Counted from the first letter of the stretch, positions 48,156-56,991 are shown. The stretch is 64,000 nt of DNA from Bacteroidota bacterium (GCA_029781865.1 JAKOVW010000030.1:10001-74000), one strand, 5' to 3'. Translations and numbers: made by a program. Notes: generated from the sequence alone by a model not told the origin.

Positions 48156-49949
48156 CTAAAGACTTACACACTTTTTCTTAAGCCAGCTTTTTTCCTTACT
48201 GTCCAGATAAGGTGACAACCTTTTATAGACTTCTTTATGATATGCATTGAGCCAACTGACTGCCTGTCGGGTCATCATCGGCGAGTAGATCAGGTTTGTA
48301 TCGATTGGAAACAAGGTCACGGTTTCAAATTTCAGGTATTTTCCCTCCGGGGTTTCCGAATGGAAGGCATTCAGTACCAGATTTTCTGTACGAATGCCAT
48401 GACTGCCTTCCTTATAATAGCCGGGCTCATTGGAGGTCAGCATACCTTCCAGCATTTCGGCCTGCCCGCGCTGATTCCAGGCGGTTACAAATCCTTGAGG
48501 GGGTTCATGAACATTCATAAAAAAACCAACACCATGACCGGTACCATGACTATAGTTCAAATTTAATTTCCACAAATATTGCCGGGCAAGAATGTCCAAT
48601 TGGATTCCCTTTGTTTTTTCAGGAAATACGGCATCGCACAAGGCTATATGACCCATTAGAACTGCAGTAAACTGTTTTTTTATTTCTGGTCCTGCCGGAC
48701 TCAATGCTATTGTGCGGGTAATATCTGTTGTGCCGTCCATATATTGACCACCTGAATCTACCAACAAAATGCCCTTGGGTTTAATCTGGGCTGATGTAGT
48801 TTCTTCCGGACGATAGTGGATGATTGCTCCATTGGCATTATAACCGACTATGGCATCAAAGCTTTCCCCGACATATAATTCCTGCTGAGCCCTGAAATGA
48901 CCCAACTGCTGAGCAAACTCATATTCGCTGATCTTTTTGGATTTTTTTAAGCCATCCTCCAGCCACATAAAGGCTCTTACCAGGGCAGCCCCATCTTTTT
49001 CCATCACTTTCCTGATATGGCCGACTTCCGTTTGATTTTTAATGGCCTTCATGACCATTACCGGACTGGTTACATTGACTATAGAATTCTTAGGCAGTTT
49101 GAGTGCGAGTTTTGCGTTCAAACTACTCTGGTCCACCATTATTTTTATTCCCGGTTCAATCGATTCAATGACCCTGTCAATTTCACCATAAGCTCGTTCC
49201 TTAATAGCTGCATCCGCCAGCTTTCGCTTGATGGCTTCTGTCGTTTTACCTGCCGGAATAAATAACTCGGCATCGGTCTTGCCGACCAGCAAATAGGACA
49301 TAAACACGGGATTACAATGTACATCTTTGCCTCTCAGATTTAATAAATAGGAAATTTCATCCAATGCTGAAATCAGATAGAAATCCGTATCTGCCTTTTT
49401 CATTTCGGCCCGAATCAATTTTAATTTGGCTTCTCTGCTTTTTCCTGAATATTTAACCGGATGCTCATAAATCAATTCCAGACTATATTCCGGACGATCG
49501 TCCCAAAAGGATTCCAGCAAATCCCCGCAATCTTTTAACCGTATCCCTTTTTCAGTTAGTTTTTTATCGAAAGCCTGTATCTGGGCCAGAGAAAAACACC
49601 AGAAGTCACAACCTACCGTTTGCCCTTCCTTCAGCGTTTTACACAACCAATCGATGTACTCTGCCTGAGCCTGGGCGATGAGTTTATGCAATTCAATTCC
49701 ACTGCCTTTAAGCTGCATATCAGCCTGCAAATAATACCGGGAATCCGTCCATAAACCGGCATGATTTGAAGTAACAACCACTGTTCCGGCAGAACCGGTA
49801 AACCCTGAAATCCAGCTTCTACCGGACCAATATTCAGGTGGATATTCACTTTGATGCGGATCCGCTGATGGGATTACATAGGCATCCACCTGAGCATTTT
49901 TCATTGCATGCCTGAGATCTCTGATTTTTTGGGACGTTTCTTTTGCCAT
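48156..49949 (-). CDS. pepP: Xaa-Pro aminopeptidase (M24B, aminopeptidase P)
   Basis: 597-residue cytoplasmic metallopeptidase removing N-terminal residues before proline. It has the three-domain eukaryotic-type layout: two creatinase-like N-terminal domains (DAYVIPSADPHQSEYPP; DTDFYLISALDEISYLLNLRG) and the C-terminal pita-bread domain. The metal site is shown by VDSGGQYMDGTTDITRTI (two Asp), GTGHGVGFFMNVHEPP (His), SNEPGYYKEGSHGIRTENL (Glu) and the last Glu in FETVT. Length and motifs are normal. Monocistronic, convergent with the DUF2007-like gene. Confidence 0.95.
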   Translation of the reverse strand: MAKETSQKIRDLRHAMKNAQVDAYVIPSADPHQSEYPPEYWSGRSWISGFTGSAGTVVVTSNHAGLWTDSRYYLQADMQLKGSGIELHKLIAQAQAEYIDWLCKTLKEGQTVGCDFWCFSLAQIQAFDKKLTEKGIRLKDCGDLLESFWDDRPEYSLELIYEHPVKYSGKSREAKLKLIRAEMKKADTDFYLISALDEISYLLNLRGKDVHCNPVFMSYLLVGKTDAELFIPAGKTTEAIKRKLADAAIKERAYGEIDRVIESIEPGIKIMVDQSSLNAKLALKLPKNSIVNVTSPVMVMKAIKNQTEVGHIRKVMEKDGAALVRAFMWLEDGLKKSKKISEYEFAQQLGHFRAQQELYVGESFDAIVGYNANGAIIHYRPEETTSAQIKPKGILLVDSGGQYMDGTTDITRTIALSPAGPEIKKQFTAVLMGHIALCDAVFPEKTKGIQLDILARQYLWKLNLNYSHGTGHGVGFFMNVHEPPQGFVTAWNQRGQAEMLEGMLTSNEPGYYKEGSHGIRTENLVLNAFHSETPEGKYLKFETVTLFPIDTNLIYSPMMTRQAVSWLNAYHKEVYKRLSPYLDSKEKSWLKKKCVSL

Positions 49950-49993
49950 AGAAGAATATATTAAAAATATTTATAATATGTAAGGAAATTAAC

Positions 49994-50001
49994 TACATTT
50001 G
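49994..50001 (+). promoter_or_regulatory. -7 box TACATTTG upstream of rpoN
   Basis: Exact TAnnTTTG, 125 nt before the rpoN ATG, which would give a leader of about 120 nt. No -33 is clear, so it is a candidate only. Confidence 0.4.
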
Positions 50002-50126
50002 CCTTGCAATGTTACAAAGTTTCCGATAAGGAAATATTGCAACCAACCAATTTCTAATGCAAATCTTATCAGAAAATGACGAACTAAGATTTGCTTTCCA
50101 TTGTTTAATAGTCCAAGTTTTTATAC

Positions 50127-51677
50127 ATGATCAAACAACATCTTAGCCAAAGTCTTTTACAAAAGTTATCTCCTCAGCAAATTCAATTAATGAAATTGCT
50201 TCAAATTCCTACTTCCATTTTGGATCAACGGATTCAGGAAGAATTGGAATCCAATCCCGCGCTGGATGAAGGCAACGAACAAGAAGAGACCTATGATCAG
50301 GATGAAAAGGATACCGAATATGAAACCGACTATGAAGCAGAAGCTTCCGAACATAATGAAAAGGACAGCCAGGACGATTTAATGAACAGCGATAGTTTTG
50401 ATGACTATCTCAACAATTACATGGATGACAATACGGCTTCCTATAAATACAAATCTGAAGAGTTTGGAGGAAGTGAAGAAGAACACAGAGCAGTTCCAAT
50501 TGCAGTAGAAAGCACTTTCCACGATCATCTTAAAAAACAAATCGGACTTCTTAAATTAAAAAATGAAAATCAATATAAAATTGCATTACAATTAATAGGT
50601 AGTATTGATGATGATGGTTATTTGAGAAGAGAACCCAATGCCATCATTGATGATTTGATATTCTCTCAAAATATCGTTGCCACCGAAAAGGAAATTCTTG
50701 AAATCTTGGGTAAAATTCAATCATTTGATCCGCCGGGCGTAGGTGCCAGATCCCTTCAGGAATGTTTGTTATTACAGGTAAGAGCCAAACTGAAAAACAA
50801 TACCAATAAATTGCAATTAAAAGTACTTCGGTTGACCGAATTTATTTTAGAAAAATATTTCGAAGAATTTACCAAGAAGCATTATACCAAATTGCAACGG
50901 GTATTAAATCTTACCGAAGCGCAATTGAAAGTTGCGGTAAATGAAATTTTAAAATTAAATCCAAAACCGTCCTCCGGCTATGTAGATCAATTGCCTACTT
51001 CATTGGTTGCAGGCCATTACATCGTGCCTGATTTTACCATTCACAACCGGGATGGTGTATTGGAGTTAAGCCTGAATAGCCGCAATGCGCCGGATCTGAG
51101 AATCAATGATCAGTATCTGGATATGCTGAGATCCTATAAAGACAACAAGAAAGCAGGAAATACAAACAAACAGGAAAAAGAAGCGGTTTTGTTCATCAAA
51201 CAGAAAATCGAATCTGCAAAGTGGTTTATAGACGCTATTAAACAAAGGCAGGATACTTTGTATAAAACCATGTATGCCATCATGCAATATCAGCAAGACT
51301 ATTTCATGACCGGTGATCAGAAAAAAATTAAACCGATGATACTGAAAGACATTGCCGAAATTACTTCGCTTGATATTTCGACTGTGTCCCGTGTTGCCAA
51401 TAGCAAATTTGTCCAGACCGAATTCGGCACAAAACGTTTGAAGGATTTCTTCTCCGAGTCAATGCAGAACGAAGAAGGAGATGAAGTTTCCACTCTAGAA
51501 GTGAAAAAAATTCTTTCTGATCTGGTCCAAAACGAAAGCAAACGCAAACCATTGAGCGACGAAAAACTGAAGAACTTATTATTCCGGAGAGGTTACAATA
51601 TTGCCCGACGCACCATCGCAAAATACCGCGAACAAATGAATATCCCTGTGGCGAGATTGCGCAAGGAACTCGTTTAG
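50127..51677 (+). CDS. rpoN: RNA polymerase sigma-54 factor RpoN
   Basis: 516 residues. Region I is Gln/Leu-rich (SLLQKLSPQQIQLMKLLQIP, EELESNPALDE), followed by an acidic region II (~45-100). The core-binding domain starts at about 120 (LKLKNENQYKIALQLIGSID, FDPPGVGARSLQECL). Then come the HTH region (DIAEITSLDISTVSRVANSK) and the RpoN box (ARRTIAKYREQMNIPVARLR) near the end. All regions are present. It directs transcription from -24/-12 promoters and needs an AAA+ activator, none of which is in the window. Its TAG stop lies in the first word of an octamer array. Confidence 0.96.
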   Translation: MIKQHLSQSLLQKLSPQQIQLMKLLQIPTSILDQRIQEELESNPALDEGNEQEETYDQDEKDTEYETDYEAEASEHNEKDSQDDLMNSDSFDDYLNNYMDDNTASYKYKSEEFGGSEEEHRAVPIAVESTFHDHLKKQIGLLKLKNENQYKIALQLIGSIDDDGYLRREPNAIIDDLIFSQNIVATEKEILEILGKIQSFDPPGVGARSLQECLLLQVRAKLKNNTNKLQLKVLRLTEFILEKYFEEFTKKHYTKLQRVLNLTEAQLKVAVNEILKLNPKPSSGYVDQLPTSLVAGHYIVPDFTIHNRDGVLELSLNSRNAPDLRINDQYLDMLRSYKDNKKAGNTNKQEKEAVLFIKQKIESAKWFIDAIKQRQDTLYKTMYAIMQYQQDYFMTGDQKKIKPMILKDIAEITSLDISTVSRVANSKFVQTEFGTKRLKDFFSESMQNEEGDEVSTLEVKKILSDLVQNESKRKPLSDEKLKNLLFRRGYNIARRTIAKYREQMNIPVARLRKELV

Positions 51678-51751
51678 GAAGTCTATAGGCATTAGGTGGC
51701 TAGGCTTTTAGGTGTTTAGACATTTAGAAGTTTAGGTGCATAATTGTTTAG
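51671..51751 (+). repeat. 8-bp-period NNNTTTAG array starting at the rpoN stop
   Basis: The rpoN stop (TAG in CGTTTAGGAA) starts it, followed after a phase slip by 8-bp words GGCATTAG, GTGGCTAG, GCTTTTAG, GTGTTTAG, ACATTTAG, AAGTTTAG, GTGCATAA, TTGTTTAG (51688-51751). Confidence 0.85.
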
Positions 51752-51770
51752 TTACCAAGTGTAAGTTCCA

Positions 51771-52222
51771 GTTGTTGCAAGTTTACATTTGAAGTAATCG
51801 CGAGTTTGCAGCTGAAGTTGTTGCAAGTTTGCTCGGGTTGTTGCAAGTTTGCAACTTGCAACCATTCTACAGGCAGATTACAAACTAATACCATTTTATT
51901 AGTTGCAAATACCCTCTGCCATGAAACCATTGTTGCAAGTTTCCATCTGAAGTTGTTGCAAGTTTGCAGCTGAAGTTGTTGCAAGTTTCCATCTGAAGTT
52001 GCTACAAGTTTCCATCTGAAGTTGTTGCAAGTTTGCAACTTGCAACCATTCCACAGACCACAGACCAAAAAATGAAGTTGTTGCAAGTTTGCAACTTGCA
52101 ACCATTCTACGGGCAGAATTCAAACTAATACCATTTTACTAGTTGCAAATATCCGCTGCCATGAAACCGTTGTTGCAAGTTTGCAACTTGCAACCATTCC
52201 ACAGACCACAGACCAAAAAACC
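51771..52222. repeat. Mosaic minisatellite with 23-bp units and four perfect 10-bp hairpins
   Basis: Built from GTTGTTGCAAGTTTCCATCTGAA-like units of 23 bp (51771, 51794; four in a row 51929-52020). Four copies of GTTGCAAGTT-TGC-AACTTGCAAC follow a perfect stem-loop pattern (51840-51862, 52024-52046, 52080-52102, 52172-52194). Segments are duplicated at larger scale: about 110 bp from 51841 recur at 52081 (exactly 240 bp apart, few mismatches), and a ~52-bp block ending in ACAGACCACAGACC occurs at 52021 and about 52169. It is non-coding. Confidence 0.92.
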
Positions 52223-52322
52223 AGATCCTTACCCACCTGAATCAGACGGTCCTTGCCTTCCTATAGACTAAACGAGATCAGGAAATTGCACTGCTTACCC
52301 AACTTCTTATTAGCTTTATACC

Positions 52323-53222
52323 GTGAAATATTTTTTTGCAATTCTCATTTTTGCTTTTGTTTCCAATATTTCACCGGGACAATCATTAAATGTGTCGGCC
52401 GGTCGGTTGGTCCGGGTTGAAAATTTTCCTTCGCATTTTATACCGGCACGAAATATTGATATCTGGTTGCCCAATAATTACAGCTTCTCAAGAAAATACC
52501 GCGTCCTTTATATGCAGGATGGTCAATTTTTATTTAATCCGGATCAAAATCATCCTGAATGGAAAATGGACGAAACACTTGACAGCTTGTTATCCAAATC
52601 AGTCATTCAGGATTGCATCGTAGTAGGAATCTGGAATGCCGGCTTCAATTCCAAAGCCGAGTACTTTCCTCAAAAGGTGCTGGATCATTTTAGCTCTAGT
52701 AAAAGGCGATTATTTGTAAATAATCAATTGCGAAATAATCCTCATTCCGATGATTATTTAAAATTTATCGTCTATGAATTAAAGCCCTACATAGATCATA
52801 ATTTTTCCGTTTTCAGGGAGTCCACATATACCTATATTGCAGGATCAGGGGATGGCGCTTTGATTTCACTTTATGCCGTTTGCGAATATCCTTCCATCTT
52901 TCATGCTGCAGCTTGCTTTGATATTTATCAACAACCGGAATTCCAGTTACCTAAATTCATTTTGAAATATCTAAAAAAATATATTCCTGACCCACTGACG
53001 CATAGCTTCTACTTTGATTCAGCCGTTTTTACGCCTGATGAACCATTCACCAGCTTTCAACAAGATCTGGACGAATTATTTCAAAAGAAAAAATACGCCA
53101 ATAACTATCGAAGTAACTTCATTACCAACGAAATGCTGCAACAGATTGATTGGAACAAAAGACTTTGCAAACCGTTACTCTTTTTGTTGAAAAAAGAAGA
53201 GAAGACGAGAGAGGAGAGATGA
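52323..53222 (+). CDS. Esterase-fold (Fes/esterase D-like) exported protein lacking the catalytic serine
   Basis: 299 residues, GTG start, signal peptide (MKYFFAILIFAFVSNISPGQ). The alpha/beta-hydrolase pattern of the PF00756 esterases is clear: PARNIDIWLPNNY, YRVLYMQDGQFLF, VVGIWNAG, a YELKPYIDHNFSVFRE segment, then TYIAGSGDGALISLYAVCEYP. In active members the last segment reads GSSMGGL; here it is GSGDGAL, so the nucleophile position is Gly. No convincing C-terminal catalytic His is seen either. It may be a binding or structural protein, or decayed. The final residues EEKTREER are encoded by purine-rich sequence that runs into a heptamer array. Confidence 0.75.
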   Translation: MKYFFAILIFAFVSNISPGQSLNVSAGRLVRVENFPSHFIPARNIDIWLPNNYSFSRKYRVLYMQDGQFLFNPDQNHPEWKMDETLDSLLSKSVIQDCIVVGIWNAGFNSKAEYFPQKVLDHFSSSKRRLFVNNQLRNNPHSDDYLKFIVYELKPYIDHNFSVFRESTYTYIAGSGDGALISLYAVCEYPSIFHAAACFDIYQQPEFQLPKFILKYLKKYIPDPLTHSFYFDSAVFTPDEPFTSFQQDLDELFQKKKYANNYRSNFITNEMLQQIDWNKRLCKPLLFLLKKEEKTREER

Positions 53223-53257
53223 GTGGTTAGTGGTTAGTGGTTAGTGGTTAGTGGTTA
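53201..53257 (+). repeat. 7-bp GTGGTTA x5 array with GAAGACGAGA boundary at a stop codon
   Basis: Five identical GTGGTTA words (53223-53257), directly after the TGA stop of the esterase-like gene (53220-53222). They are preceded by GAAGACGAGA (53201-53210), the same 10-mer as at 30184-30193. The purine tract encodes the gene's last eight or so residues. Confidence 0.88.
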
Positions 53258-53286
53258 ATAATAATTATCAACTTCAATTTTGGATC

Positions 53287-54096
53287 GTGGATAAAAATAA
53301 ATTAGAAGAACTTTGTTGTAAGGCTGTTGGAATAACAAAAGATGCTGCTTCCTTCATCAAAGATGAACTTGGCAAAGTGAATGCAGAACACATTCAGGAA
53401 AAAGAAAAACACAGCCTGGTTTCTTATGTGGATATAGAAACGGAAAAAAAATTAGTTTCTGCTTTCAGTGAATTATTGCCGGAGTCCAATTTCATTACGG
53501 AAGAAGGAACCCCATTTACAAAAAATGAAAGTGCATACGTCTGGATCATAGATCCGTTGGATGGAACCACAAATTTTCTGAAAGGCATTCCGGTTTTTTC
53601 GATTAGTGTGGCATTGAGCAAAGGAGATGAACTAATACTGGGCATTGTGCATGATATCATGCAGGATGAATGTTATTACTGCTGGAAAGGAGGCGGCGCT
53701 TATTGCAATGGCAAAAAAATAGCCGTTAGTGAAGTCGGAAATATCGATGAAGCTGTCATAGCCACAGGATTTCCTTATCAGCGAAAATGGATGGACAATT
53801 TGACGCAAATCCTGATTGAAGTATTAAAAACCGCAAGAGGTGTAAGAAGATTGGGGTCTGCTGCAATCGATCTGGCATACACAGCATGTGGCCGATTTGA
53901 CGGATATTATGAAACCCGCTTAAATGCGTGGGACATGGCTGCCGGAATTTTACTGATCCGGGAAGCCGGAGGAATAGTCACCAATTTTCATGGTCAGGCC
54001 GAAAGCATACTTCATTCTCATCACATTCTTGCCAGCAACGGACGTATACACGACAAAATGTTAAACCTGACCAGACCTGCAATGCTCGATCAATAA
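53287..54096 (+). CDS. Inositol monophosphatase family protein
   Basis: 269 residues if started at GTG 53287 (MDKNKLEELCCKAVGITKDA), which matches the family's usual length and N-terminus. The frame is open to a GTG at 53251 inside the heptamer array, an unlikely start. Metal and phosphate motifs: ITEEGTP (Glu), IDPLDGTTNFLKGIPVF and WDMAAGILLIREAGG. The family includes inositol-1-phosphatase/SuhB, fructose-1,6-bisphosphatase and CysQ-type enzymes; the WDMAAG motif and length favour the IMPase/SuhB group. Cytoplasmic. It follows the esterase-like gene closely and precedes the permease by 70 nt. Confidence 0.9.
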   Translation: MDKNKLEELCCKAVGITKDAASFIKDELGKVNAEHIQEKEKHSLVSYVDIETEKKLVSAFSELLPESNFITEEGTPFTKNESAYVWIIDPLDGTTNFLKGIPVFSISVALSKGDELILGIVHDIMQDECYYCWKGGGAYCNGKKIAVSEVGNIDEAVIATGFPYQRKWMDNLTQILIEVLKTARGVRRLGSAAIDLAYTACGRFDGYYETRLNAWDMAAGILLIREAGGIVTNFHGQAESILHSHHILASNGRIHDKMLNLTRPAMLDQ

Positions 54097-54150
54097 GCTG
54101 CGCTTGTCGAATAAGATCGAAATTTCGGTTTCCTGAAACTATAGAGTATT

Positions 54151-54158
54151 TATCTTTG
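54151..54158 (+). promoter_or_regulatory. -7 box TATCTTTG 8 nt before the permease ATG
   Basis: Exact TAnnTTTG. The expected start site is 2-5 nt before the ATG at 54167, another nearly leaderless transcript. Confidence 0.55.
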
Positions 54159-54166
54159 ACCAGCTC

Positions 54167-55405
54167 ATGAAATACAAAGAAGTATTCTTTTTATCACTCG
54201 CGAATGTCAGGGCCAATTTATTGCGCTCCATTCTCACCTTAATCATCATTGCCATTGGTATCATGGCTTTGGTTGGAATACTTACTTCCATTGACAGCAT
54301 GATTTACAGCATGAGCAGTAATTTTTCATATCTCGGCGCAAATAGTTTCAGCATCGACCGGAAATCCACAGAATTCAGAAGACATGGCAGAAGAAATAAA
54401 TATAAAGAATCTGCTCCGTTCACTTATTCTCAGGTAACAGAGTTCAAAGAACGTTTTTCCGATCTTGCCGTAGTCACTATTTCTTACGGTGCAACCGGTA
54501 GCGCTACTGTTCAATTTGAAAACAAGAAAACCAATCCGACGACACGCATTCGCGGTATTGATGAAAATTATTTTAAAGTTACCGGATATGAAATTCAGAA
54601 CGGAAGAAATTTTTCCAGTCACGAATTGGAAGATGGAAGCCCGCAAGCAATTATAGGCACTGAAATTGTAAAACGTCTTTTTGATGATGACGCTGATAAG
54701 GCATTGAACAAAGTTATCCTGATCAACAATCAGAAATATCAGATCATCGGCGTATTAAAGTCTCGGGGAGCAACCATGAATCAGGGAGCCGACCGAAGAA
54801 TCTTCATTCCTTTGCTGCGTGCTAAAATGGATTATGGATTCGCAAATGCGAACTACGATTTGGATGTGGCCGTACCGAATTCTATTGAAATGGATAATGT
54901 GGTTTCCCAGGCTACAGGGATTGTGAGACTGATCCGGAATTTAAAGCCATTTGAAGAAAATGATTTTGAAATATTCAAAAGCGACGGAATTGTAGAATTT
55001 CTAAAAGAAAATACCGTGAAACTCCGAGCTGCAGCAATCGCCATCGGATTGATGACTTTACTTGGCGCAGCCATCGGATTGATGAATATCATGTTGGTCT
55101 CCGTTACCGAACGCACGCGTGAAATAGGTATCGCAAAAGCAATTGGTGCTACCCGTAAAGTAATCATTTATCAATTTCTTACTGAAGCCATCATCATCTG
55201 TCAGTTAGGTGGAATCCTTGGAATACTCTTAGGTATTCCCGTTGGAAATATAGTTAGCTTTATGGTTGGCGGCCAGTTTCTGATTCCATGGGCCTGGATC
55301 ATTTTGGGACTGGTGGTCTGCATGATTGTCGGCATTTTGTCCGGCATCTACCCCGCATTAAAAGCTGCAAATCTCGATCCTGTCGAGTCGTTGCGTTATG
55401 AATAA
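54167..55405 (+). CDS. MacB/FtsX-type ABC transporter permease
   Basis: 412 residues. N-terminal helix (ILTLIIIAIGIMALVGILTS) and a periplasmic MacB core domain (~40-270; TRIRGIDENYFKVTGYEIQNGR, RIFIPLLRAK). A three-helix FtsX domain ends the protein (GLMTLLGAAIGLMNIMLVSVTERTREIGIAKAIGA, then GIYPALKAANLDPVESLRYE). This four-helix plan is type VII ABC (MacB, LolCE). Such permeases need a separate ATPase, and none is adjacent, so its partner is encoded elsewhere. Role (export, lipoprotein release or signalling) cannot be read. Confidence 0.92.
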   Translation: MKYKEVFFLSLANVRANLLRSILTLIIIAIGIMALVGILTSIDSMIYSMSSNFSYLGANSFSIDRKSTEFRRHGRRNKYKESAPFTYSQVTEFKERFSDLAVVTISYGATGSATVQFENKKTNPTTRIRGIDENYFKVTGYEIQNGRNFSSHELEDGSPQAIIGTEIVKRLFDDDADKALNKVILINNQKYQIIGVLKSRGATMNQGADRRIFIPLLRAKMDYGFANANYDLDVAVPNSIEMDNVVSQATGIVRLIRNLKPFEENDFEIFKSDGIVEFLKENTVKLRAAAIAIGLMTLLGAAIGLMNIMLVSVTERTREIGIAKAIGATRKVIIYQFLTEAIIICQLGGILGILLGIPVGNIVSFMVGGQFLIPWAWIILGLVVCMIVGILSGIYPALKAANLDPVESLRYE

Positions 55406-55494
55406 TCATCATCTTCACTTCTTTTTCCTTCCAAAGTATATTGAACCTTGTTTGTTTAGCATTGGGAATTGCATTTATCTTCGATATGTTTTAA

Positions 55495-55625
55495 GATTCC
55501 TCACTGCCGTTCAGAATGACAGTATGCAAATTAGCAGAAGGGAACAAGCAGAAAGGCTATAGGCTTTCTGCTTCTTCCCTTCACTCTTAAAAATAATCCG
55601 TCATTCCGAACGGCAGTGAGGAATC
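55495..55625. repeat. 131-bp nested inverted-repeat element
   Basis: Outer arms of 26 bp match at 25 of 26 positions: GATTCCTCACTGCCGTTCAG (start of 55495-55520) with 55600-55625 (start GTCATTCCGAACGGCAG). An inner pair, AAGCAGAAAG / CTTTCTGCTT (55546-55555 with 55564-55573), extends into GAAGGGA / TTCCCTT. Transcribed, it would form a long hairpin. It resembles small non-coding inverted repeats dispersed in many bacterial genomes. Whether it is mobile cannot be told from one copy. Confidence 0.85.
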
Positions 55626-55971
55626 CGTTAATTAATGTGATTTAAAAAAATTAATCCGGAATAAGATTCATAAAATTATTTAGGCGCGTGCAAAATACTA
55701 TTTGCTATAAACACTCTTGTTGGTATTATTATGATTTGAATTAATTTCTTCGTTCCCTTGTATATTTCTACAAAGCAGGTATCAATGGCGCTGCTATCTG
55801 CACTGGGTTTGAATGCAAATTTGTATTTTTATTTAATCTTAATACAATCAAATCACCTGCTTTTGCTTTTCTTTCAGAGCCATGCATCTGATATTGCAAC
55901 TAGTAATTATATCTGGATAAAAAAACAATTGTTCAAAAAAATAGTAGGATCGCAATAAATTCTAATCCATT
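55626..55971. other. Gene-free interval after the inverted-repeat element
   Basis: About 345 nt, AT-rich. The only open frame (66 codons, plus, from 55758) has no family features or promoter box and is probably random. Confidence 0.45.
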
Positions 55972-56991
55972 TTACTTCCAATACGCACCTAATCTTTCAA
56001 TGGCATTCTCTCTTACATTTACATAAAAAATATTAAAATCACCCGCATGAAAATTGGAGAATGGATAAAAAAAACTGCCTTTGAATTTTGGCTTGTCTAC
56101 CCATAATATACTTTTGTGGATCTGAGCTCCGGACATACCAGCAATCGGAGCATCTTTTATATTATCCAGTACCGCTCCCTTGTTTTTTGATTTATCGACA
56201 TATACTTCATGTTCCGTAGTCCAACTCAATGGATTGGTAAGCACAATGGGCTTTTCGAATTGTACAAATTTTCCGTCATACCCTTTTTTAAAACTTCTCC
56301 AGCTACAGATGCATCCGGTCTGAAGCTTACTTTCACAGGGTTTTAAAATTTTATAATTGTCAATGGGAATTGGAAATCCAACTGCATAAGCAACTACGAG
56401 CTTTTTTCGCAAGGAATCATTATCAAAAAATTCCTTTAATAACCGGATCATATGGACAGTTCCCTGACTGTGTCCGGCCAGGATAATCGGCCTGCCCTTG
56501 TTGTAATTTTTCAAATAATATTCAAAGGCTGACCTGACATCCTGATAAGCCAGGTTTAATGCTTTATCCGCAGAAACTTTGTCGCTGCAAAAAAAACATT
56601 GATAATGGGCTTGCCGGTATCTCGGTGCATACACTTTACCTACACCATTGAATATACTGGCCTGAAATGTGATGGACCCGCCATCTGTTGCGTGATTCAC
56701 TTTATCATTATTGACATCAGCATTCCACTGATCATTTCCGCGCTTATTGAGATAACTTGTTGGATGTATAAAAAATACATCGGCCTGGGATTGATTTTGA
56801 ATATCTATTAACCCGGCAGGAACGCTATCAGCTGCATCTAAACGACCCGGCAAAGCTGCCCAGTTCTTATCAAGGCTGTAATCCGGAGCAGGCGGTGAAA
56901 CATATTGCTCAAAGGCTTTGGTTGGCTTTGTTGCTGCACACGAAGTAAAAATTATCAGAAATAAGATGCAACTTTGAACTGGAATTTTCAT
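55972..56991 (-). CDS. DUF3089-family alpha/beta hydrolase, lipoprotein
   Basis: About 339 residues from ATG 56991. The longer frame to 57018 would bury the signal peptide. Lipobox FTSC predicts a lipidated, envelope-located protein. Family features: VFFIHPTSYLNKRGNDQWNA, VYAPRYRQAHYQCF, LAYQDVRSAFEYYL, nucleophile elbow ILAGHSQGTVHM, VVAYAVGFPIPID, CICSWRSFKKGY, and a C-terminal His in NFHAGDFNIFYVNVRENA. The catalytic Ser and His are in place, unlike the esterase-like protein at 52 kb. Substrate is unknown. Divergent from rlmN. Confidence 0.85.
   Translation of the reverse strand: MKIPVQSCILFLIIFTSCAATKPTKAFEQYVSPPAPDYSLDKNWAALPGRLDAADSVPAGLIDIQNQSQADVFFIHPTSYLNKRGNDQWNADVNNDKVNHATDGGSITFQASIFNGVGKVYAPRYRQAHYQCFFCSDKVSADKALNLAYQDVRSAFEYYLKNYNKGRPIILAGHSQGTVHMIRLLKEFFDNDSLRKKLVVAYAVGFPIPIDNYKILKPCESKLQTGCICSWRSFKKGYDGKFVQFEKPIVLTNPLSWTTEHEVYVDKSKNKGAVLDNIKDAPIAGMSGAQIHKSILWVDKPKFKGSFFYPFSNFHAGDFNIFYVNVRENAIERLGAYWK

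Noticed and set aside
51748-52101. Long minus-strand open frames in the minisatellite, translating to recurring CNNFRWKL-like peptides
   Set aside because: The periodicity comes from 23-bp DNA units, which are not a multiple of three. The peptide is low complexity with no start context, so it is repeat DNA rather than a gene.
53223-53257. Five identical short repeats considered as a CRISPR remnant
   Set aside because: Units are 7 bp and contiguous with no spacers, so it is not a CRISPR array. No cas genes are present in the window.
53251-53286. GTG at 53251 as start of the inositol-phosphatase gene
   Set aside because: It lies inside the heptamer array and adds 12 residues unlike the family. 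GTG 53287 gives the normal N-terminus and length.
55758-55958. 66-codon plus-strand ORF
   Set aside because: No promoter box, no family features, and AT-rich background where such frames arise by chance.
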